From Chloroflexota bacterium (GTDB taxonomy: Bacteria > Chloroflexota > Dehalococcoidia > Dehalococcoidales > UBA2162), in NCBI GenBank assembly GCA_016202555.1, contig JACQOL010000069.1, positions 1-6,939 on the forward strand: DNA of 6,939 nt, written 5' to 3'. The translations under genes and the position numbers were made by a program. Numbering within the stretch: position 1 is the first letter of the stretch; the number at the start of each line of letters is the position of its first letter. The notes beneath the pieces are model-generated. The model was not told the origin of the DNA. It was given only the letters and a program-made list of their open reading frames with translations, and searched no databases. Of this stretch, positions 6,476-6,939 are shown one piece after another.

Positions 6476-6764
6476 CTGGCCGATATTTCAAACCTAAATT
6501 TTACTTGGGTATTTAAGCTCTTACCGGTTAAGTGACTGCTACTTTTGTCCTTAGCGGTCGGACCTCAGAATGAGGTGAGGGATTCCAATAAAATAACATA
6601 TCGGGATAAGGATGACAACAAACCCTTTGTCACTTTTAATGCCCGTGGTGCTATAAGCACTACCGCCAACATCGCTAAAACGGGAAAACCGAGCTAGTAG
6701 ATACTCCAGAAGCCAAACGGAGATGAGACTAACCGAGCGCTGAGATATTCCAACGAGCAGAGGC
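6476..6764. other. Intergenic region rich in short dyads upstream of the MFS gene
   Basis: No convincing gene is present. Three compact inverted repeats stand out. ACCTCA-GAA-TGAGGT lies at 6562-6576 and is perfect. TGACAA-N8-TTGTCA lies at 6613-6632 and contains the tighter ACAAA-CCC-TTTGT at 6618-6630. GTGGTGCT-ATA-AGCACTAC lies at 6645-6663 and has one G-U pair. A weak minus-strand promoter for the MFS gene could be TTGTTG (6616-6621) and TGTTAT (6593-6598) with a 17-base spacer; it would overlap the second dyad. The minus strand is open from 6925 down to a TAA at 6551-6553 but has no ATG, GTG or TTG start. Confidence 0.45.
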
Positions 6765-6793
6765 TTGACAAAAACGACCCGAGGGTATATAAG
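6765..6793 (+). promoter_or_regulatory. Near-consensus sigma-70-type promoter
   Basis: TTGACA (6765-6770) is a perfect -35. TATAAG (6788-6793) matches the -10 consensus in five of six positions, and the spacer is exactly 17 bases. Transcription would begin near 6800 and run rightward out of the window. It points away from the MFS gene, so it serves a divergent transcript of which only about 140 bases are visible. Confidence 0.78.
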
Positions 6794-6830
6794 AGTTATA
6801 TTGGGATGGTTTCCATTATAACTATAGTTA
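6794..6830 (+). repeat. Operator-like dyad over the transcription start
   Basis: AGTTATA (6794-6800) and TATAACT (6817-6823) are perfect inverted arms. Inside them TGGGA (6802-6806) can pair with TTCCA (6811-6815) through one G-T pair, around TGGT. The right arm is also part of the perfect 12-base palindrome TAACTATAGTTA (6819-6830). The dyad begins at the base after the -10 and spans the expected start site, so RNA made from this promoter would lack most of the left arm. That favours a protein-binding operator over an RNA hairpin. No regulator gene is in view. Confidence 0.55.
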
Positions 6831-6849
6831 AAAAAAAGAGGAGAGGCAG

Positions 6850-6897
6850 GTGAATTGTCACCAGTTACGCTTCGGCAATTATGACAAATCAGAATAA
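6850..6897 (+). CDS. Possible 15-residue leader ORF
   Basis: GTG at 6850 follows the purine-rich AGAGGAGAGG (6837-6846) at a workable distance and reads 15 codons to TAA at 6895-6897 (sequence MNCHQLRFGNYDKSE with GTG as Met). It lies in the leader of the strong promoter and overlaps the hairpin at 6855-6887. It could be a regulatory leader peptide, or the ribosome-binding-like stretch could be coincidence. No family is recognised. Confidence 0.22.
   Translation: MNCHQLRFGNYDKSE
6855..6887 (+). promoter_or_regulatory. Leader hairpin capped by a TTCG tetraloop
   Basis: TTGTCA (6855-6860) pairs with TGACAA (6882-6887). AGTT (6863-6866) pairs with AATT (6877-6880), with one G-U pair. GC (6869-6870) pairs with GC (6875-6876), closing the stable loop TTCG (6871-6874). 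Small internal bulges separate the three helices, twelve pairs in all. There is no T-tract, so it is not an intrinsic terminator. It lies between the promoter and the possible start at 6917. Confidence 0.42.
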
Positions 6898-6916
6898 GAC
6901 TGGGAGATGACCGGAA

Positions 6917-6939
6917 ATGAAAGTTTCACGGTATAAGCG
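6917..6939 (+). CDS. Possible start of an unidentified gene, cut by the window edge
   Basis: An ATG at 6917 begins MKVSRYK, and the window ends seven codons in. GGGAG (6902-6906) lies 10 bases upstream as a plausible ribosome-binding site, and the strong promoter at 6765-6793 points toward it. The frame is open to the edge. Seven residues are too few to assign a family. Other ATGs nearby (6881, 6907) hit stops within ten codons, so this is the best candidate for the gene served by the promoter. Confidence 0.4.

Noticed and set aside
1..6939. CRISPR arrays, insertion sequences, prophage or integration sites
   Set aside because: No spaced direct repeats, transposase or integrase motifs, or terminal inverted repeats were seen. 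The tRNA 3' end is not duplicated elsewhere in the window, so there is no sign of an integrated element.

Overview
The window is a stretch of bacterial chromosome of moderate GC. It carries one clear metabolic unit, a riboswitch-controlled operon for the middle-to-late steps of adenosylcobalamin (B12) synthesis, with ordinary genes on both sides. Several things together suggest an anaerobic, B12-dependent bacterium: an archaeal-type ApgM phosphoglycerate mutase, a tRNA-Pro without an encoded CCA end, GTG starts, and a tightly overlapping cbiB-cobD-cbiP-cobA cluster behind a cobalamin riboswitch. A Chloroflexota member related to Dehalococcoidia would fit, but this is inference from gene content and style, not a demonstrated placement.

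Layout. Positions 1-446 (minus) hold the N-terminal third of apgM, cut by the window edge. Next is a plus-strand tRNA-Pro(CGG) at 503-578 with its own promoter (TTGCTG, 17-bp gap, TATAAT). A second promoter at 687-717 leads into a cobalamin riboswitch aptamer at about 740-857. An antiterminator (863-890) and an intrinsic terminator (886-920) follow; they share bases and cannot both form. After a 127-base leader come four plus-strand genes with overlapping ends: cbiB (1048-1983), threonine-phosphate decarboxylase cobD (1970-3061), cbiP/cobQ (3051-4568) and the corrinoid adenosyltransferase cobA/cobO (4561-5085). A 193-base convergent gap separates them from a minus-strand MFS transporter (5279-6475). 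The last 464 bases have no convincing complete gene. They do hold a near-consensus plus-strand promoter (6765-6793), a dyad over its expected start point, a structured leader hairpin, and possibly the first seven codons of a gene running off the window.

How the genes work together. CobA adenosylates the cobalt of cobyrinate a,c-diamide. CbiP amidates the adenosylated product four times to adenosylcobyrate. CobD makes (R)-1-aminopropan-2-ol O-phosphate from threonine phosphate, and CbiB joins the two to give adenosylcobinamide phosphate. The operon is therefore a complete four-enzyme module from a,c-diamide to AdoCbi-P. The nucleotide-loop genes (cobU/cobS/cobT/cobC type) and the corrin-ring genes are not here. 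The riboswitch should shut the module down by premature termination when cobalamin is plentiful. The convergent MFS gene is not part of this transcription unit, and nothing in its sequence shows its substrate.

The best-known part is the B12 module. The least explained parts are the 6476-6939 region (nested dyads around a strong promoter), the 127-base leader after the riboswitch terminator, and the three-armed dyad in the 5086-5278 gap.
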